The notes below the pieces were generated by a model that did no database searches, was not told where the DNA came from, and saw only the letters and a list, made by a program, of their open reading frames with translations. Shown here in pieces: positions 28,036 through 37,424 of a stretch of 64,000 nt of DNA. Made by a program: the position numbers and the translations under genes. Each line of letters starts with the position of its first letter. Within the stretch, counting starts at the first letter, position 1. The DNA comes from Microbacterium album (GTDB lineage: Bacteria; Actinomycetota; Actinomycetes; Actinomycetales; Microbacteriaceae): positions 1 through 64,000 of the forward strand of contig NZ_BMJY01000012.1 of the NCBI RefSeq assembly GCF_014643695.1, given 5' to 3'.

Positions 28036-29364
28036 TCATGCCTTGACGCCTCGCAGCATCTCTTCCCACAGCTGGGTGAACTGGGGCAGCGTCTTGGCGG
28101 TCGTGCCGATGTCGTCCACGACGACGTCCGGCACGCGCAGGCCGATGAGCGCTCCCGTGGTCGCCATCCGGTGGTCGTGGTGGGCCTTCCACGTGCCGCC
28201 GCGGAGCGGAGCGGGCGTGATCCGGATGCCGTCCGGCAGCTCCTCGGCCGAGCCGCCCAGCGCGTTGACGTTCCCGGCGAGCGCGGCGATCCGGTCGGTC
28301 TCATGGCCGCGGATGTGCCCGATGCCGTGGAACGTGGTGGGAGACTCGGCGAACACCGCGAGGCCCACGAGGGTCGGAGTGAGCTCGCTCACCGCCGAGA
28401 GGTCCAGGTCGACGCCGTGGATCTCGCGCCCTCCGGTGACCGTGAGCGCCCCGCCGCGACGGCTCACGCGCGCGCCCATCAGCTGCAGGATGTCGGCGAG
28501 CTGGGCGCCCGGCTGCGTGGAGTGCGGCGGCCAGCCGGAGACGGAGACGGATCCGCCCGCGACCATGGCCGCGGCGAGGAACGGCGCCGCGTTCGACAGG
28601 TCCGGCTCGATCGCGATGTCCTTGGCGCGGAGCGGCCCGGCCGGCACGATCCACTCACCCGGGGCGGGCCGCTCGACGTACACGCCGCGGCGCGCCAGCG
28701 CCTCGATGGTCATGTCGATGTGGGGCGTGCTGGGAAGGCGCGACCCCGTGTGCCGCAGGCGCAGCCCGACGTCGAAGCACGGCGCGGCCAGCAGCAGGCC
28801 CGACACGAACTGGCTCGATGCCGAGGCGTCGATCGTGATCTCGCCGCCGCGGATGCGGCCGCGCCCGCGCACCGTGAAAGGCAGCGACCAGCGGCCGCCG
28901 TCGTCGATGTCGACGCCGAGGTCGCGCAGCGCGCGGATCATCTCGCTCATCGGGCGGTGCAGCGCGCTCTCGTGCGCGGTGATCAGCACGTCGCCCGGTG
29001 CGAAGCCGGCCAGGGGCGCGAGGAAACGCATGACCGTGCCGGCCTGCCCGCAGTCGACCGTCGCCCCGGCGGTGAGGGGGGAGGCCGGCGTCACCCGGAG
29101 GTCGGGGCCGAAGGGGCCGTCGCCCGCAACCTCCTCGACCGTCACGCCCAGGGCGCGCAGTCCCTCGACCATCCGGCGCGAGTCGTCGGACTGCAGCGGC
29201 GACATCAGCCTGCTGGGACCCTCCGCGAGTGCGGCGAGGATCAGCTCCCGGTTGGTGAGCGATTTCGACCCCGGGATGGTCAGCGTCGCGGACAGTCCGC
29301 CCGCCGTCGTGGGCGTGGCGTATGCGCCCCGCGGGGCGTCGGGGGAATACCCGTGCGCTGTCAT
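28036..29364 (-). CDS. aroA: 3-phosphoshikimate 1-carboxyvinyltransferase (EPSP synthase)
   Basis: 442 residues. Key motifs are [19 protein letters not shown] (shikimate-3-phosphate lysine), [16 protein letters not shown] (PEP site) and the C-terminal [10 protein letters not shown]. Sixth step of the shikimate pathway in the cytoplasm. It is divergent from the sigH-like gene, with a 101-bp shared control region when the long sigma start is used. Confidence 0.95.
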   Translation of the reverse strand: MTAHGYSPDAPRGAYATPTTAGGLSATLTIPGSKSLTNRELILAALAEGPSRLMSPLQSDDSRRMVEGLRALGVTVEEVAGDGPFGPDLRVTPASPLTAGATVDCGQAGTVMRFLAPLAGFAPGDVLITAHESALHRPMSEMIRALRDLGVDIDDGGRWSLPFTVRGRGRIRGGEITIDASASSQFVSGLLLAAPCFDVGLRLRHTGSRLPSTPHIDMTIEALARRGVYVERPAPGEWIVPAGPLRAKDIAIEPDLSNAAPFLAAAMVAGGSVSVSGWPPHSTQPGAQLADILQLMGARVSRRGGALTVTGGREIHGVDLDLSAVSELTPTLVGLAVFAESPTTFHGIGHIRGHETDRIAALAGNVNALGGSAEELPDGIRITPAPLRGGTWKAHHDHRMATTGALIGLRVPDVVVDDIGTTAKTLPQFTQLWEEMLRGVKA

Positions 29365-29465
29365 CGGTTCCTAGCCTACTGATAGTCCCGTCGCCTGCTC
29401 CGAGAACATCCCCCGATCCGCCCCCCGGATCGGCGGAGCGGGCGCCGGAAGCCGAGAGGAGAGGG

Positions 29466-30260
29466 ATGATCGCCACAGTCCCTGCCGTCGCGACGCTGCG
29501 TCGACCTGTCGCGGCCGGACGTCCACCGATGCCCGAGGCCGACCTCGCCCTAGACTGGCTCCCGATGGATGACGAGCCGGATCAGGCCGACAACGACGGC
29601 GCCGCGAACGAGGGTGACGCGAGCGAGGCGGTCACGCGCGCCGACGCCCCGCAGGGCGAGCCCGCGGGCGAGGCCCGCGACCAGTTCGAGCAGCAGGCGC
29701 TGCCCTTCATGGATCAGCTGTACGGCGCGGCGATGCGCATGACGCGCAACCCGAACGACGCCGCCGACCTCGTGCAGGAGACGTTCGTGAAGGCCTTCGC
29801 GTCGTGGGCGTCGTTCACGCAGGGCACGAACCTGAAGGCTTGGCTGTACCGCATCCTCACCAACACGTACATCAACACGTACCGCAAGAAGCAGCGCGAG
29901 CCGTATCAGGGCACGATCGACGACCTCGAGGACTGGCAGCTCGGCGGCGCCGAGTCGACGACCGCGACGAGCAGCCGCTCCGCCGAGGCCGAGGCGATCG
30001 ACCACATGCCGGCGTCCGTCGTGAAGGACGCGCTGCAGTCCATCCCCGACGACTTCCGGATGGCGGTGTACCTCGCCGATGTCGAGGGCTTCGCCTACCA
30101 GGAGATCGCGGACATCATGAAGACCCCGATCGGCACGGTCATGAGCCGCCTGCACCGTGGCAGGCGCCTGCTGCGTGACCTGCTGAAGGACTATGCGGCC
30201 GAGCGAGGCATCCAGGCCGCACCGACGAGGAGCCGAGTCTCCAACAGGAGTGAGAAATGA
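29466..30260 (+). CDS. sigH: SigH/SigR-type redox ECF sigma factor
   Basis: 264 residues from ATG 29466, preceded by AGGAGAGGG. A shorter start at ATG 29565 is possible because TAGACT lies 8 bases before it, as for a leaderless message. Region 2 reads [23 protein letters not shown] and region 4 [27 protein letters not shown], the closest fit to SigH/SigR. The next gene encodes a zinc anti-sigma factor with an overlapping start, as in thiol-stress loci of actinobacteria. Target genes would include thioredoxin and mycothiol functions. Confidence 0.85.
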   Translation: MIATVPAVATLRRPVAAGRPPMPEADLALDWLPMDDEPDQADNDGAANEGDASEAVTRADAPQGEPAGEARDQFEQQALPFMDQLYGAAMRMTRNPNDAADLVQETFVKAFASWASFTQGTNLKAWLYRILTNTYINTYRKKQREPYQGTIDDLEDWQLGGAESTTATSSRSAEAEAIDHMPASVVKDALQSIPDDFRMAVYLADVEGFAYQEIADIMKTPIGTVMSRLHRGRRLLRDLLKDYAAERGIQAAPTRSRVSNRSEK

Positions 30261-30502
30261 CCGACTGCGGTTGCGAGAAAGCGCGGCAGGATCTCGAGGA
30301 ATACCTGCGCAACGAGATGTGCAAGACGGAGCACTCCGACATCCGCGAGCACCTGGAGAACTGCCCGTCGTGCCGTGACGAGGCGCTCGTCGCGCGTACG
30401 CTCACGGAGGTCGTCGCACGCGCGTGCAAGGAGACCGCGCCCGAGGAACTGCGCCGCCAGGTCCTGGAGCGCCTGCGGCTCGCGCAGGCCGCCGCGCACT
30501 GA
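30257..30502 (+). CDS. rsrA: zinc-containing redox anti-sigma factor (RsrA/RshA)
   Basis: 81 residues with the ZAS motif His32-x3-Cys36-x2-Cys39 (HLENCPSC) plus Cys4, Cys6 and Cys22, some of which should complete the redox zinc site. Oxidation releases zinc and frees SigH. Start overlaps the sigma stop by 4 bp. A CACGTG-rich palindrome follows 45 bases after the stop. Confidence 0.88.
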   Translation: MTDCGCEKARQDLEEYLRNEMCKTEHSDIREHLENCPSCRDEALVARTLTEVVARACKETAPEELRRQVLERLRLAQAAAH

Positions 30503-30545
30503 CGTCCCCTCCCGCGCCCACGGCCCACCCCCGTCCCGGCCCGCG

Positions 30546-30612
30546 CGAAACACGTGCTCTCATCGAGGGCACGTGGTTTATCACGTGTTCTCGCGCAGAG
30601 CACGTGCTTCGG
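30546..30612. repeat. CACGTG-rich palindromic element, copy A
   Basis: A 67-base element that begins CGAAACACGTGCTCTC and ends CGCAGAGCACGTGCTTCGG, with two more CACGTG cores inside. It is a degenerate version of copy B at 31981-32048 in the same orientation. Together they bracket the Eis-like gene. The stem could act as a terminator for rsrA. Confidence 0.75.
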
Positions 30613-30666
30613 CGAGGAGACGGACCGGGCGGGGCGGCCGTCGGGAGAGGTGGGTAGGGTCGGCAT

Positions 30667-31962
30667 ATGGCCGATCTCCCTGACGCCCGCACCCTTCCGC
30701 TCGACGAGGCCTCGCGCGCCGCGCTGGCCGAACGCGGCCTGGAGTACCGCCTGCTCAGGTCGCACGACGGGGACGCGATCGACGCCCACTCGAGCGCCTG
30801 GATGCGCGGATTCGCGGCACCGGAAGCGGAGGAGGAGCACCTCCGCGATGTGCGGGAGACGATGGCCGGGCGCCGCCTCATCGGCGTCTACGACGCGCGC
30901 GGGGCGCAGGCCCACTGGCCGGTCGCGACGGTCAGCTCGTGGATCACGCCCGTGACGATTCCGGGCGGCGAGTTGCCGATGTGGGCGATCAGCACCGTCA
31001 CGGTCGCCGCGACCCACCGGCGTCGCGGCATCGCGAGGGCGCTGCTGGAGGCGGAACTGCGCGACGCGCACGCGGCAGGCGTCCCGATCGCGGGGCTGAC
31101 GGCCAGTGAGGCCACGATCTACGGCCGCTACGGCTTCGCGCCGGCCACCCAGGCGGCCACGTGGAAGGTGGACACGCGCCGCGTCCGCTGGGCCGGACCT
31201 GAGGCTCCGGGGCGGATCGAGTACATCGATCGGGAGGCCGCGGCCGCGCTCATGGGCGAGCTGCACGAGCGCACGCGCCTGCAGCGGCTGGGGGAGGTGC
31301 CCGGCTGGCCGCGGCGGTGGCTGGGGCACCTCGGGCTCGTCGAGAAGAAGGATCGCGCGGTGCGCGCGGTTCGCTACCTCGACGCCGCGGGGGAGCCCCG
31401 GGGTGTCCTGGCGTACAAGATCGACGAGGACCACGAAGAGGCGGACGCCGACCTGACGATCCGCTTCCTCGTCGCGGACGGCGACGAGGCGGTCGCGGCG
31501 CTGTGGCGCTTCGCGATCGAGCACGATCTGGTCGGCACGGTCACCGCCCCGGACCGCCCGGTGGACGAGCCGCTGCCGTGGCTCGTGTCCGACCCGCGCG
31601 TGCCGACATCGTCGCTCACCGACCACGGCTGGCTGCGCATCGTCGACGTGCCCGCCGTGCTGGAAGCGCGCGCGTACGCCGGCCCGGTCGACCTGGTGCT
31701 GCGGGTCGCCGATCCGCTCGGCTACGCCGACGGCGCCTGGCGCGTCGAGATCGCCGACGGCCGCGCCACCGTGACCGAGGCGGCCGGAGCGGGCGCCGAC
31801 GTGGAGCTGACCGTGCAGGAGCTCTCCGCCGCCTACCTCGGCGGCGTCTCGCTCGCCGTGCTGCGGGCGGCGGGCCGCGTGCGCGGGTCGGACGCCGCGA
31901 TCGCGGCGCTCGACCTCGCGCTGCGCGTGCCCCGCGCCCCGTTCCTCAGCATCGTGTACTGA
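30667..31962 (+). CDS. Eis-like GNAT acetyltransferase with C-terminal SCP2-like domain
   Basis: 431 residues. The N-terminal GNAT domain carries the acetyl-CoA loop VAATHRRRGIARALL and the ATIYGRYGF motif. A second GNAT-like domain fills the middle, and a sterol-carrier-like domain (about 315-415) ends in a C-terminal Tyr whose carboxylate is the general acid in Eis. Eis proteins acetylate aminoglycosides at several amines, and also other polyamines. The gene is isolated between the two palindromic elements. Confidence 0.85.
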   Translation: MADLPDARTLPLDEASRAALAERGLEYRLLRSHDGDAIDAHSSAWMRGFAAPEAEEEHLRDVRETMAGRRLIGVYDARGAQAHWPVATVSSWITPVTIPGGELPMWAISTVTVAATHRRRGIARALLEAELRDAHAAGVPIAGLTASEATIYGRYGFAPATQAATWKVDTRRVRWAGPEAPGRIEYIDREAAAALMGELHERTRLQRLGEVPGWPRRWLGHLGLVEKKDRAVRAVRYLDAAGEPRGVLAYKIDEDHEEADADLTIRFLVADGDEAVAALWRFAIEHDLVGTVTAPDRPVDEPLPWLVSDPRVPTSSLTDHGWLRIVDVPAVLEARAYAGPVDLVLRVADPLGYADGAWRVEIADGRATVTEAAGAGADVELTVQELSAAYLGGVSLAVLRAAGRVRGSDAAIAALDLALRVPRAPFLSIVY

Positions 31963-31980
31963 GCCCGCACGGCCGCGTGC

Positions 31981-32048
31981 CCAAAGCACGTGCTCTCACC
32001 GAGCGCACGCGGTTATCCACGTGTCCTCGCGCAGAGCACGTGCTTTGG
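31981..32048. repeat. CACGTG-rich palindromic element, copy B
   Basis: A 68-base element with perfect 16-bp terminal inverted repeats, CCAAAGCACGTGCTCT and AGAGCACGTGCTTTGG. Inner arms CACGCGG and CCACGTG surround TTAT, so it can form a nested stem or cruciform. It lies between the convergent ends of the eis-like and kgd genes, where a bidirectional terminator is expected. Confidence 0.8.
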
Positions 32049-32057
32049 CAACATGCG

Positions 32058-35000
32058 TCAGGACAACGCGCGCTTCATGAGGTCGGCGTGCTCGCTCGCG
32101 TGCACCTTCGACGAGCCCGTGGCGGGCGACGCCGAGGCGGTGCGCGCCACGACGCGGATGCCGCGGCCGTTCAGGTGGCCGGCGACCTCGAGCGCGATGA
32201 ACGGCCACGCGCCCTGGTTCTCCGGCTCCTCCTGCACCCACACGAGCTCCGCGCCCGGGTACGTCTCGAGGATCGCGTTCAGCTCCTCGACCGGGGCGGG
32301 GTAGAACTGCTCGACACGGACGAGCGCGATCTCCGGGTTCGGCCGCTTGTCGAGCTCGCCGCGCAGATCCCAGTGGATCTTGCCCGAGTGCAGGAGCACC
32401 TTCTTCACGGCGCCCTTGTCGATGCCGCGGTTGTCGTCCAGCACCGGCTGGAACCGGCCCGACGTGAAGTCCTCGACCTCGCTCGTCGCGCCGCGCAGGC
32501 GCAGCATCGCCTTCGGCGTGAACACCACCAGCGGACGCCGCGGGCGCGAGTAGGCCTGCCGGCGCAGCAGGTGGAAGTACGACGCGGGCGTCGACGGGCG
32601 CGCCACGGTCATGTTGTCCTGCGCGCACAGCTGCAGGAAGCGCTCGATGCGCGCCGACGAGTGGTCGGGACCCTGGCCCTCGTAACCGTGCGGCAGCAGC
32701 AGCACGACGCTCGACTGCTGGCCCCACTTCTGCTCGGCCGAGGAGATGAACTCGTCGATGATCGACTGGGCGCCGTTGACGAAGTCGCCGAACTGCGCCT
32801 CCCACAGCACGAGCGCGTCGGGGTTCTCGACGGAGTAGCCGTACTCGAAGCCCAGCGCCGCGTACTCGCTGAGCAGCGAGTCGTACACCCAGAACCGGCC
32901 CTGGTTCTCGCCCAGGTTGAGCAGCGGCAGCCACTCCTGGCCGTTGACGCGGTCGTGCAGCACGGCGTGGCGCTGCACGAACGTGCCGCGGCGCGAGTCC
33001 TGACCTGCCAGGCGCACGGCCGTGCCCTCGAGCAGCAGCGACCCGAAGGCCAGCAGCTCGCCGAAGCCCCAGTCGATCTGCCCGTTGCGGCTCATCTGCA
33101 CGCGCTTGTCGAGCAGCTGCTGCAGCTTCGGGTGCACCGTGAAGCCGTTGGGCTTGTTCGCGTGCGCGTCGCCCACCTGGTGGATCACCTCGACGGCCAC
33201 GCCGGTCGTCTCGGGCTCACCGACGACCTCGTCCTCGGCCGCGCCCGGGTCCACGACGGGGTTGGAGCCGGTCTCGGCCGCGTGCGTCTCGGCGAAGGCG
33301 ACCTCGAGACGCTCCTGGAAGTCGCGCTTGGCCTGCTCGTACTCCTCCTCGGTGATGTCGCCGCGTCCCACGAGCGCCTCGGTGTACAGGCGTCGGGTCG
33401 AGCGCTTCGCCTCGATGAGGTTCGTCATGAGCGGCTGCGTCATCGACGGGTCGTCGCCCTCGTTGTGGCCGCGGCGGCGGTAGCAGACGAGGTCGATCAC
33501 GACGTCGCGGTGGAAGCGCTGGCGGTACTCGAACGCGAGCTCCGCGACGCGCACGACGGCCTCCGGGTCGTCGCCGTTCACGTGGAAGATCGGCGCCTGG
33601 ATCGTCTTGGCGACGTCGCTCGCGTACACCGAGCTGCGCGCGTCCTGCGGAAGGGTCGTGAAGCCGACCTGGTTGTTGACGATGACGTGCACCGTTCCGC
33701 CCGTGCGGTAGCCGCGCAGCTGCGACATCTGCAGGGTCTCGAAGACCACGCCCTGGCCCGCGAAGGCCGCGTCGCCGTGCACGAGGATCGGCAGCCACGA
33801 GAACGTCCCGACCGGCCGGCGGTCCTGCTTGGCGCGCACGATGCCCTCGAGCACGCCGTCGACCGTCTCGAGGTGTGACGGGTTGGCCGCGAGGTAGACG
33901 GCGAGCTCCTCGCCGTTCTCGCCGACGTACGTGCCCTCGGTGCCGAGGTGGTACTTGACGTCGCCCGAGCCGCGCTTGTTGCCGGGGAGCGCGCCCTCGA
34001 ACTCCTGGAACACCTCGCCGTACGTCTTGCCGGCGATGTTCGTGAGCACGTTGAGGCGCCCGCGGTGCGCCATGCCGATCGCGGCGCCCTCCAGCCCGGC
34101 TCCCGCCGCGCCCTGCAGGACGCGGTCGAGGAGCGGGATGAGCGACTCGCCGCCCTCGAGCGAGAAGCGCTTCTGGCCGACGTACTTGGTCTGCAGGAAG
34201 GTCTCGAACGCCTCGGCCTCGTTGAGCTTGCGCAGGATGCGCAGCTGGTCGTTGTGCTCGGGCTTGGTGTACTTGACCTCCAGCTTGCGCTGGAACCACT
34301 CGCGCTGCTCGTGGTCCTGGATGTGCATGTACTCGAAGCCCGTGGTGCGGCAGTACGAGTCGCGCAGGACGCCGAGCACCTCGCGCAGCTTCATGGCGCG
34401 CTTGCCGCCGAAGCCGTCGACGACGAACTCGCGCTCGAGATCCCAGAAGGTCAGGCCGTGCGACTCGATCTCGAGGTCGTGGTGAACGCGCTGGACGTAC
34501 TCGAGCGGGTCCACATCGGCCATGAGGTGGCCGCGCACGCGGTACGCGTTGATGAGCTCCTGCACGCGGGCGGTCTTGTCGACGCGCTCAGAGACGTCGA
34601 TCGCGACGTCGTTGTTCCACGCGATCGGCGCGTACGGGATGCGCAGGGCGGCGAAGATGCCCTCGTAGAAGCCGCGCTGCCCGATCAGCAGCTCGTGCAC
34701 CTTCTTGAGGAACTCGCCGGACCCTGCGCCCTGGATCACGCGGTGGTCGTACGTGCTCGTCAGCGTGATCGTCTTGCCGATCGCGAGCTCGTTGAGCGTC
34801 TTCTGGCTCGCGCCCTGGAACTCGGCCGGGTACTCGAGGGCGCCGGCGCCGATGATGCAGCCCTGGCCCTTCATGAGGCGCGGCACGGAGTGGACCGTGC
34901 CGATGCCGCCCGGGTTGGTGAGCGAGATCGTCGTGCCCGCGAAGTCGGAGGCGGTCAGCTTGTTCGCGCGTGCCCGCTTGACGAGGTCCTCGTACGCCGC

Positions 35001-35741
35001 GAGGAACTCGGTGAAGGAGAGCGTGTCGGCGTTCTTGATGCTCGGCACGAGGAGCGCGCGCGAGCCGTCGGGCTTGGGGAGGTCGATCGCGATGCCGAGG
35101 TTGACGTGCGCGGGGGCCACGACCGACGGCTTGTCGTCGATCTCGGCGTAGAACACGTTCTGGCTCGGGAACTCCTTGAGCGCCTGCACCAGCGCCCAGC
35201 CGATGAGGTGCGTGAAGCTCACCTTGCCGCCGCGGGTGCGCGACATGTGGTTGTTGATGACGATCCGGTTGTCGATCATCAGCTTCGCGGGGATCGTGCG
35301 CACGCTCGTCGCGGTCGGGACCGTGAGCGACTCGTCCATGTTCCGGGCGAGCGTCTTCGGCATGCCCTTGAGGACGGTCACCACGTCCTCGTCGGCCTTC
35401 TCCTCGGAAGCGGACTTGGCGCCGGAGTCGTCCTTCTTCTCCGGGGCGTCGGCCGGGATCGGGGCGGGGGTCGCGGGCTTGGCGGTCGTGCGGGCCACCG
35501 GCTGCTGGCCGATCACGGGCACGGGGGCCGTCGGCGGGTGGGCGGTCTGGGCGGCCGAACTCCCCGATCCGGACGGGCTGGTCACCCCGGCAGGGTCGTA
35601 CGCCTCCAGAATCGGCCACCACTCCTTGTCCACCGAGTTCCTGTCGGCCTTGAACTGCTGGTAGAGCTCGTCCACGAGCCACTGATTGGCCCCGAACTCT
35701 CCCTCGCTCGAAGACCCGATGCCCGTTACCTGGCTCGACAC
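32058..35741 (-). CDS. kgd: multifunctional 2-oxoglutarate decarboxylase/dehydrogenase
   Basis: About 1227 residues from GTG 35741; longer starts at ATG 35762 and GTG 35786 are in frame. Order: an N-terminal E1-type segment (FGANQWLVDELYQQFK), a Pro/Ala linker, an E2-like acyltransferase domain with the STYDHRVIQGAGSGEFL catalytic motif, then the large ThDP-binding E1 domain with HGDAAFAGQGVVFETL. This actinobacterial fusion decarboxylates 2-oxoglutarate and works with E2 and E3 of the pyruvate dehydrogenase complex. An FHA protein (OdhI/GarA type) normally inhibits it; none is in the window. Confidence 0.95.
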   Translation of the reverse strand: MSSQVTGIGSSSEGEFGANQWLVDELYQQFKADRNSVDKEWWPILEAYDPAGVTSPSGSGSSAAQTAHPPTAPVPVIGQQPVARTTAKPATPAPIPADAPEKKDDSGAKSASEEKADEDVVTVLKGMPKTLARNMDESLTVPTATSVRTIPAKLMIDNRIVINNHMSRTRGGKVSFTHLIGWALVQALKEFPSQNVFYAEIDDKPSVVAPAHVNLGIAIDLPKPDGSRALLVPSIKNADTLSFTEFLAAYEDLVKRARANKLTASDFAGTTISLTNPGGIGTVHSVPRLMKGQGCIIGAGALEYPAEFQGASQKTLNELAIGKTITLTSTYDHRVIQGAGSGEFLKKVHELLIGQRGFYEGIFAALRIPYAPIAWNNDVAIDVSERVDKTARVQELINAYRVRGHLMADVDPLEYVQRVHHDLEIESHGLTFWDLEREFVVDGFGGKRAMKLREVLGVLRDSYCRTTGFEYMHIQDHEQREWFQRKLEVKYTKPEHNDQLRILRKLNEAEAFETFLQTKYVGQKRFSLEGGESLIPLLDRVLQGAAGAGLEGAAIGMAHRGRLNVLTNIAGKTYGEVFQEFEGALPGNKRGSGDVKYHLGTEGTYVGENGEELAVYLAANPSHLETVDGVLEGIVRAKQDRRPVGTFSWLPILVHGDAAFAGQGVVFETLQMSQLRGYRTGGTVHVIVNNQVGFTTLPQDARSSVYASDVAKTIQAPIFHVNGDDPEAVVRVAELAFEYRQRFHRDVVIDLVCYRRRGHNEGDDPSMTQPLMTNLIEAKRSTRRLYTEALVGRGDITEEEYEQAKRDFQERLEVAFAETHAAETGSNPVVDPGAAEDEVVGEPETTGVAVEVIHQVGDAHANKPNGFTVHPKLQQLLDKRVQMSRNGQIDWGFGELLAFGSLLLEGTAVRLAGQDSRRGTFVQRHAVLHDRVNGQEWLPLLNLGENQGRFWVYDSLLSEYAALGFEYGYSVENPDALVLWEAQFGDFVNGAQSIIDEFISSAEQKWGQQSSVVLLLPHGYEGQGPDHSSARIERFLQLCAQDNMTVARPSTPASYFHLLRRQAYSRPRRPLVVFTPKAMLRLRGATSEVEDFTSGRFQPVLDDNRGIDKGAVKKVLLHSGKIHWDLRGELDKRPNPEIALVRVEQFYPAPVEELNAILETYPGAELVWVQEEPENQGAWPFIALEVAGHLNGRGIRVVARTASASPATGSSKVHASEHADLMKRALS

Positions 35742-35985
35742 GGCCGAATCGCCTTCTTTCATCGGTGAGAATCCGTCCGTACGCACAGCTGCTGTGCGTG
35801 ACGCGTACGCCTGAAAAGCCTAGCCCAGATCGTCCCGCGGCCGTCGCCCCCCGGAGCGATGGTGAGCGCGCTCTCAGCCTGTCCGGGAGCCTGTACGCGG
35901 CCCAGGGCGCAGACAGGTGGGAATCCGCCGCGGAGGCGCCGCCCGCGGGCGCGACACGCCCGCGCGCCCGTAAGATGCTGTCACT

Positions 35986-36081
35986 ATGGACGACCCTCCC
36001 AGTTGTAGTAGCTCGCCCCACAGCACAGCGATCACGATGACCGCCTCCCCCGCGAGCGGGGGTGGAATCGGATGGATCTGA
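35986..36081 (+). CDS. candidate leader peptide of the CNNM/CorC operon
   Basis: A 31-codon ORF that begins MDDPPSCSSSPHS and overlaps the start of the downstream CNNM gene by 10 bases. A -10-like TAAGAT (35971-35976) ends 9 bases before the ATG, so transcription should begin at or near it and the ORF would be leaderless. The acidic-proline start DDPP resembles the ribosome-destabilising beginnings of enterobacterial Mg2+ leader peptides. The assignment is inference; no conservation test was possible. Confidence 0.4.
   Translation: MDDPPSCSSSPHSTAITMTASPASGGGIGWI
36047..36062 (+). promoter_or_regulatory. hairpin overlapping the ribosome site of the CNNM gene
   Basis: CCCCCG and CGGGGG pair around CGAG. 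The right arm runs into GGTGG, 5-10 bases before the ATG at 36072, so folding would hide the ribosome site. The left arm lies inside the leader ORF, so translation of the leader could open or block it. Confidence 0.45.
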
Positions 36082-37424
36082 TCCTGCTGGGCGTGGGGCT
36101 GCTTCTGACCATCGGGACGGGGCTGTTCGTCGCGAGCGAGTTCGCCCTCGTCAACCTGGACCGGGCCGACCTGGAGGCGCGGCAGGCGCGCGGCGAGTCG
36201 CGGCTGTCGCTGACGATCTCGGCGCTGCGCCACACCTCGACGCACCTGTCGAGCGCGCAGCTGGGCATCACGCTCACGACGCTGCTGACGGGCTACACGA
36301 TGGAGCCGGCGTTCTCGCGCATGCTCTCTCCCGTGCTGCTCGGCTGGGGGCTCGCGGAAGCCGCGGTCTCGCCCATCGCGACGATCATCGGGATCGCGGT
36401 CGCGACGATCCTGTCGATGATCCTCGGCGAGCTCGTGCCCAAGAACTTCGCCCTCGCGCTGCCGCTCGCGACCGCAAAGGTGGTCGCGCCGTTCCAGCTC
36501 GCCTTCACGGCCGTGTTCCGCCCCGCGATCGCCCTGCTCAACGGCAGCGCCAACAAGGTCCTGCTGGCCGTGGGCATCGAGCCCAAGGAAGAACTGTCGG
36601 GCGCGCGCACCGCGGAGGAGCTGTCGTCGCTCGTGCGCCGCTCGGCGATGGCCGGCGTGCTCGAGGCCGACACCGCGACCCTGCTCGACCGCAGCCTCAC
36701 GTTCGCCCGGCTCACCGCGGCCGATGTCATGACCCCGCGCCCGCGCGTGCACGCGGTGGCGGCCGGCGATTCGGCCGACGAGGTGATCCAGCTGGCCCGC
36801 CAGACCGGGCACAGCCGGTTCCCGGTGTTCGACGACTCGATGGACGACATCGTGGGGATCGTGCACCTCAAGGCGGCCGTGGCCGTGCCGCGCGAGCGTA
36901 GGGCGGACGTGCCGGCGGCGGCGCTCGCGACCGAGCCGCTGCGGGTCCCCGAGACGGTCCATCTCGACGCGCTCGTCTCCGAGCTCCGCTCGCGCGGCTA
37001 CCAGATGGCCGTCGTGGTGGACGAGTACGGCGGGACGGCGGGCGTCGTGACGCTCGAGGATCTCGTGGAGGAGATCGTCGGCGAGGTGTCTGACGAGCAC
37101 GACCGCCGACTCGCCGGCGTCGTGCGGCACCGCGACTCGCTCACGTTCCCCGGGCAGCTGCGGCCCGACGAGCTGCGCGACCGGGCCGAGGTCGAGGTGC
37201 CCGAGGCCGACGCGTACGACACGGTCGGCGGTTTCATCATGAGCGTGCTGGAGCGCATCCCCGTCGTGGGCGACACCGTGCGCGTCGACGACGGGACCCT
37301 GACCGTCGAGCGTATGGACGGGCGGCGCGTCGACCGCGTGCGGTTCACCCCCGATCCGCTGCCGAGCGAGGGGATCGAGGACCTCCCCGTGCCCTCGATG
37401 CATGCGAGCGGAGGAGACCGATGA
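36072..37424 (+). CDS. CNNM/CorC-type membrane transporter with CBS pair (HlyC/CorC family)
   Basis: 450 residues. The N-terminal DUF21/CNNM domain has four hydrophobic segments (LILLGVGLLLTIGTGLFVASEFALVN and others). A CBS pair spans about 210-335 with TAADVMTPRPRVHAV and MAVVVDEYGGTAGVVTLEDLVEEIVGEV. A C-terminal CorC_HlyC domain (DAYDTVGGFIMSVLERIP) follows. Members export or regulate Mg2+/Co2+ and were once called hemolysins. Joined to a second CNNM gene by an ATGA overlap. Candidate control by the upstream leader ORF and hairpin. Confidence 0.9.
   Translation: MDLILLGVGLLLTIGTGLFVASEFALVNLDRADLEARQARGESRLSLTISALRHTSTHLSSAQLGITLTTLLTGYTMEPAFSRMLSPVLLGWGLAEAAVSPIATIIGIAVATILSMILGELVPKNFALALPLATAKVVAPFQLAFTAVFRPAIALLNGSANKVLLAVGIEPKEELSGARTAEELSSLVRRSAMAGVLEADTATLLDRSLTFARLTAADVMTPRPRVHAVAAGDSADEVIQLARQTGHSRFPVFDDSMDDIVGIVHLKAAVAVPRERRADVPAAALATEPLRVPETVHLDALVSELRSRGYQMAVVVDEYGGTAGVVTLEDLVEEIVGEVSDEHDRRLAGVVRHRDSLTFPGQLRPDELRDRAEVEVPEADAYDTVGGFIMSVLERIPVVGDTVRVDDGTLTVERMDGRRVDRVRFTPDPLPSEGIEDLPVPSMHASGGDR

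Noticed and set aside
33948..35768. 606-codon antisense open frame over kgd
   Set aside because: It is the shadow of the Kgd coding frame and shows no domain or ribosome site.
35742..36071. ykoK (M-box) Mg2+ riboswitch before the CNNM gene
   Set aside because: The leader after the predicted transcript start is only about 85 bases, too short for an M-box, and lacks its conserved segments.
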